Source of the DNA: Prosthecobacter sp.
GTDB taxonomy: Bacteria; Verrucomicrobiota; Verrucomicrobiia; Verrucomicrobiales; Verrucomicrobiaceae
Reading direction: 5' to 3'
Assembly (NCBI GenBank): GCA_025869455.1
Contig: JAOZVT010001048.1
Span: 1-33,252, forward strand
DNA length: 33,252 nucleotides
Shown here: positions 30,965 through 33,252 of the stretch, one piece after another
Layout of the letters: the number at the start of each line of letters is the position of its first letter
How positions within the stretch are numbered: position 1 is the first letter of the stretch
Notes under the pieces: model-generated
Databases searched by the model: none
Told to the model about the DNA's origin: nothing
The model's input: only the letters and a program-made list of their open reading frames with translations
Translations under genes and position numbers: made by a program

Positions 30965-33013
30965 TTATTTGCTGACTTGAATAGTGGGCAAGGTCTTCAG
31001 CCAAGCTGCATTGAAGACGTAATGATTCTTGCTGGTGATGAGTTGGATGTTGCCATCCCGAGTCTGCGTCGCCGCCAAATAACCGCAGGGTTCAGCCATG
31101 GTGTCACTGAGGGTAAACATGACCCGGTCTATGGTATTCACTTTTTGTTCGGCTCCCCCGGGAGTGATCAAACGGCGGACAGGCCAAGTTTTACCTTCAT
31201 CCCATGAGAGTGCCGCAAAGAGGCCGTAGCCCACGAATTCGCCATGAGCCTGCTTGAATCTCATACCCTTGCTGTTTTTTGAATCACGCCATTGATCAGT
31301 GAAGCTGAAAAATAAGATGGAGCCATCTTGCAGGCGAATCATAGCCTGACGTTGTACACTGCTGATCGCTGGAAAGGGAGAGGCTTCATAAGTCCAAGTT
31401 TTGCCAAGATCGGCGGTGAAACTCATGGGGGTTTTAAATTGAAACTTCTCTTGGTCTTCTGGTGGGTCATTGCGACTCATGGCCAGGATGCGACCATCAG
31501 CTAACTGCACCATGGGGGCGTGAATGCCAGGATATCGGAAGCCCTTCCCACCGGGCCTAAAATCACTGATACGCTGCTTCACATCATTGTAGTTCCAAGT
31601 TAGGCCAGAGTCATGGCTAGTCACCAAACTGACTTGGCGGACATCATGGCCGAGCACGAAGGTGCCATCTTTGAGCCTGAGAAGCTGATTGCCAAACTCG
31701 CCAGGAGGTTGGATCGAACGAGCTTTGGACCATGTGGCTCCATTGTCCGTGGAGGTGCGCATGATGTTCTCGCGCAGCCCTCGGGCGAAGTGATAGAGCG
31801 TCTTTTCTCCATCCCACCAGACCTTCGGAGCATGGTCATTGATATCCACACCATCCCAAAAAACGGAGGCTGGTTCCCACTCGTTTTGTCCACGCCGGAG
31901 TCGGCTGGCGACGTTGCTCAATTCAGCACCATCTTCATTGGCGCAGGAGTACCAGACTGCCAGGAGATCGCCATTGGGACATTCGGTGACGGATGGGCTG
32001 TGATTGTGTCTGAAAAACAAAGGGCCATAGGATTTTTCATGGATTTTGACATACGGCTTCGGTCCCATAAAGACGGGCACATCCTCAGAAGTTGTCTGGA
32101 TCTTGGCTAAGCTTTGAGAGACATTCTGTGCATTCAATGGCGTCGGGGCAGGTGAGCTATGTGTCCCATGAGGAGCCTCTCCCAAGACGATGCGAAAGCC
32201 GATCTTATCACTGCTGGAATCTGGCAACCAGGCACCACGATTGGCTGAGCGCAGCATGCGGGTGAAAATGGAATGGTAGCCACCCCGATAGACGCGGAAG
32301 TCGCCATCGCTAGGTCCAATCGCATCCGTTTGTTCGGCGGCTTCATAGGGGCCGTACCAGTCAGCGCACCATTCAGCCACGTTGCCATGCATGTCCTTGA
32401 GCCCCCAGGCATTGGCGACGGTTTGGCCAACCCGCAAAAAATCCGATCTAGAAACCTTGATGCGATACTCAGGCGGCAGGTCTCCCTTCGTGAAATAACG
32501 ATCTCTGAAGGTCACATCGGATCCCCATTTTTGAAAACCAGGAGGCAGAGAATCACCTGTATGAAATAGGGTGGTGCTGCCAGCCCGGCAGGCGTATTCC
32601 CATTCGGCTTCCGTGGGAAGACGGTAAGGTTTCTTTTCCTTGGTGGAGAGCCATTGGCAAAACTGCACAGCGTCATTCCAACTGACTTTCGTGACGGCAT
32701 CTTGGTCAGCACCTTGACTTGCTAAGTGGTCGGGTCTGAATTGACGGTACTGGGCTAAAGTGACTTCAGTTTCACCCATCTCAAAAGCGTGACTGAGGGT
32801 GACTTTGTGGACAGGTTTTTCATCTGCATCCGCATCGTCAAACTTTTCGGGGTGCCGTTGCAATTGGTGATCAGTCGCAGGTCCATCTTGTCCCATCAGG
32901 AAAGTTCCTGGTTCAATCCTAACAAACTTGATGCCAATGGAATTGATGGTCGGTTCAGCAACTAAGGTGGATGCCAGACCGAGAGAGGTCAGGAAGAGGG
33001 AGAAAGATTTCAT
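30965..33013 (-). CDS. SUMF1/FGE-fold domain fused to a sialidase (BNR) domain, secreted
   Basis: From ATG 33013 (MKSFSLFLTSLGLASTLVA). N-half: FVRIEPGTFLMGQDG, VTKVSWNDAVQFCQWLSTKEKKPYRLPTEAEWEYACRAG, MHGNVAEWCADWYG, YRGGYHS. C-half Asp boxes: STDNGATWSK, SHDSGLTWNY, TADLGKTWTYE, SWDEGKTWPV. Confidence 0.9.
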   Translation of the reverse strand: MKSFSLFLTSLGLASTLVAEPTINSIGIKFVRIEPGTFLMGQDGPATDHQLQRHPEKFDDADADEKPVHKVTLSHAFEMGETEVTLAQYRQFRPDHLASQGADQDAVTKVSWNDAVQFCQWLSTKEKKPYRLPTEAEWEYACRAGSTTLFHTGDSLPPGFQKWGSDVTFRDRYFTKGDLPPEYRIKVSRSDFLRVGQTVANAWGLKDMHGNVAEWCADWYGPYEAAEQTDAIGPSDGDFRVYRGGYHSIFTRMLRSANRGAWLPDSSSDKIGFRIVLGEAPHGTHSSPAPTPLNAQNVSQSLAKIQTTSEDVPVFMGPKPYVKIHEKSYGPLFFRHNHSPSVTECPNGDLLAVWYSCANEDGAELSNVASRLRRGQNEWEPASVFWDGVDINDHAPKVWWDGEKTLYHFARGLRENIMRTSTDNGATWSKARSIQPPGEFGNQLLRLKDGTFVLGHDVRQVSLVTSHDSGLTWNYNDVKQRISDFRPGGKGFRYPGIHAPMVQLADGRILAMSRNDPPEDQEKFQFKTPMSFTADLGKTWTYEASPFPAISSVQRQAMIRLQDGSILFFSFTDQWRDSKNSKGMRFKQAHGEFVGYGLFAALSWDEGKTWPVRRLITPGGAEQKVNTIDRVMFTLSDTMAEPCGYLAATQTRDGNIQLITSKNHYVFNAAWLKTLPTIQVSK

Positions 33014-33021
33014 GACTATTT

Positions 33022-33252
33022 TTACAGCTTCGTTCCTGAGACTTTGGTCCAAGGAGTGAAGGCTCCCATGGCATGGTGTTGGATTTTTCGTTTCCAGATG
33101 GCCTTGCCGCAGAAGGCATAGAGTGTGTTCATCTCCTTGCCGCCGATGGCGACACCCGTCACGCGACTGCGATCAGGCACAGGCAGAATGACTTGAGTTG
33201 GGCCATCATCGGCGCTGATCTGGATGCCCATGCGAGTGGCGACAAATTGCCG
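33022..33252 (-). CDS. C-terminal end of a SMP-30/gluconolactonase-like protein (truncated by window edge)
   Basis: Frame open to window end (RQFVATRMGIQISADDGPTQVILPVPDRSRVTGVAIGGKEMNTLYAFCGKAIWKRKI...), similar to SMP-30 C-termini. Confidence 0.65.
   Translation of the reverse strand, partial: RQFVATRMGIQISADDGPTQVILPVPDRSRVTGVAIGGKEMNTLYAFCGKAIWKRKIQHHAMGAFTPWTKVSGTKL

Overview
A 33 kb chromosomal window that looks like a Verrucomicrobiota (Prosthecobacter-like) genome. The taxon is inferred from a PVC-type heme-binding dehydrogenase, a LES-x-APA-type N-terminal motif on a surface protein, and sulfatases and sialidases. It mixes housekeeping genes (midA-like methyltransferase, hemL, ruvA, psd, groES-groEL, dnaK, acylphosphatase) with secreted or catabolic genes (SMP-30, SGNH/PVC-heme/cytochrome c protein, FG-GAP protein, sulfatases, two sialidase-like proteins, RTX-like surface protein) and several lineage-specific unknowns. 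I saw no CRISPR array, phage, transposase, tRNA or rRNA. The strongest observations are: (1) a perfect 14-bp inverted repeat with one arm containing the start codon of an SMP-30 gene; (2) an internally deleted 115-aa sulfatase remnant, catalytic Cys lost, still in frame and joined to both neighbours by ATGA overlaps; (3) a palindromic repeat-like element read through as the N-terminus of a lipoprotein between dnaK and groES; (4) a cluster of TGGCAC hexamers upstream of dnaK; (5) a SUMF1-fold/sialidase fusion lacking the FGE active-site cysteines; and (6) perfect inverted repeats around the surface-protein gene and a two-stem hairpin ahead of groES. Nothing here is clearly a wholly new defence or mobile system.
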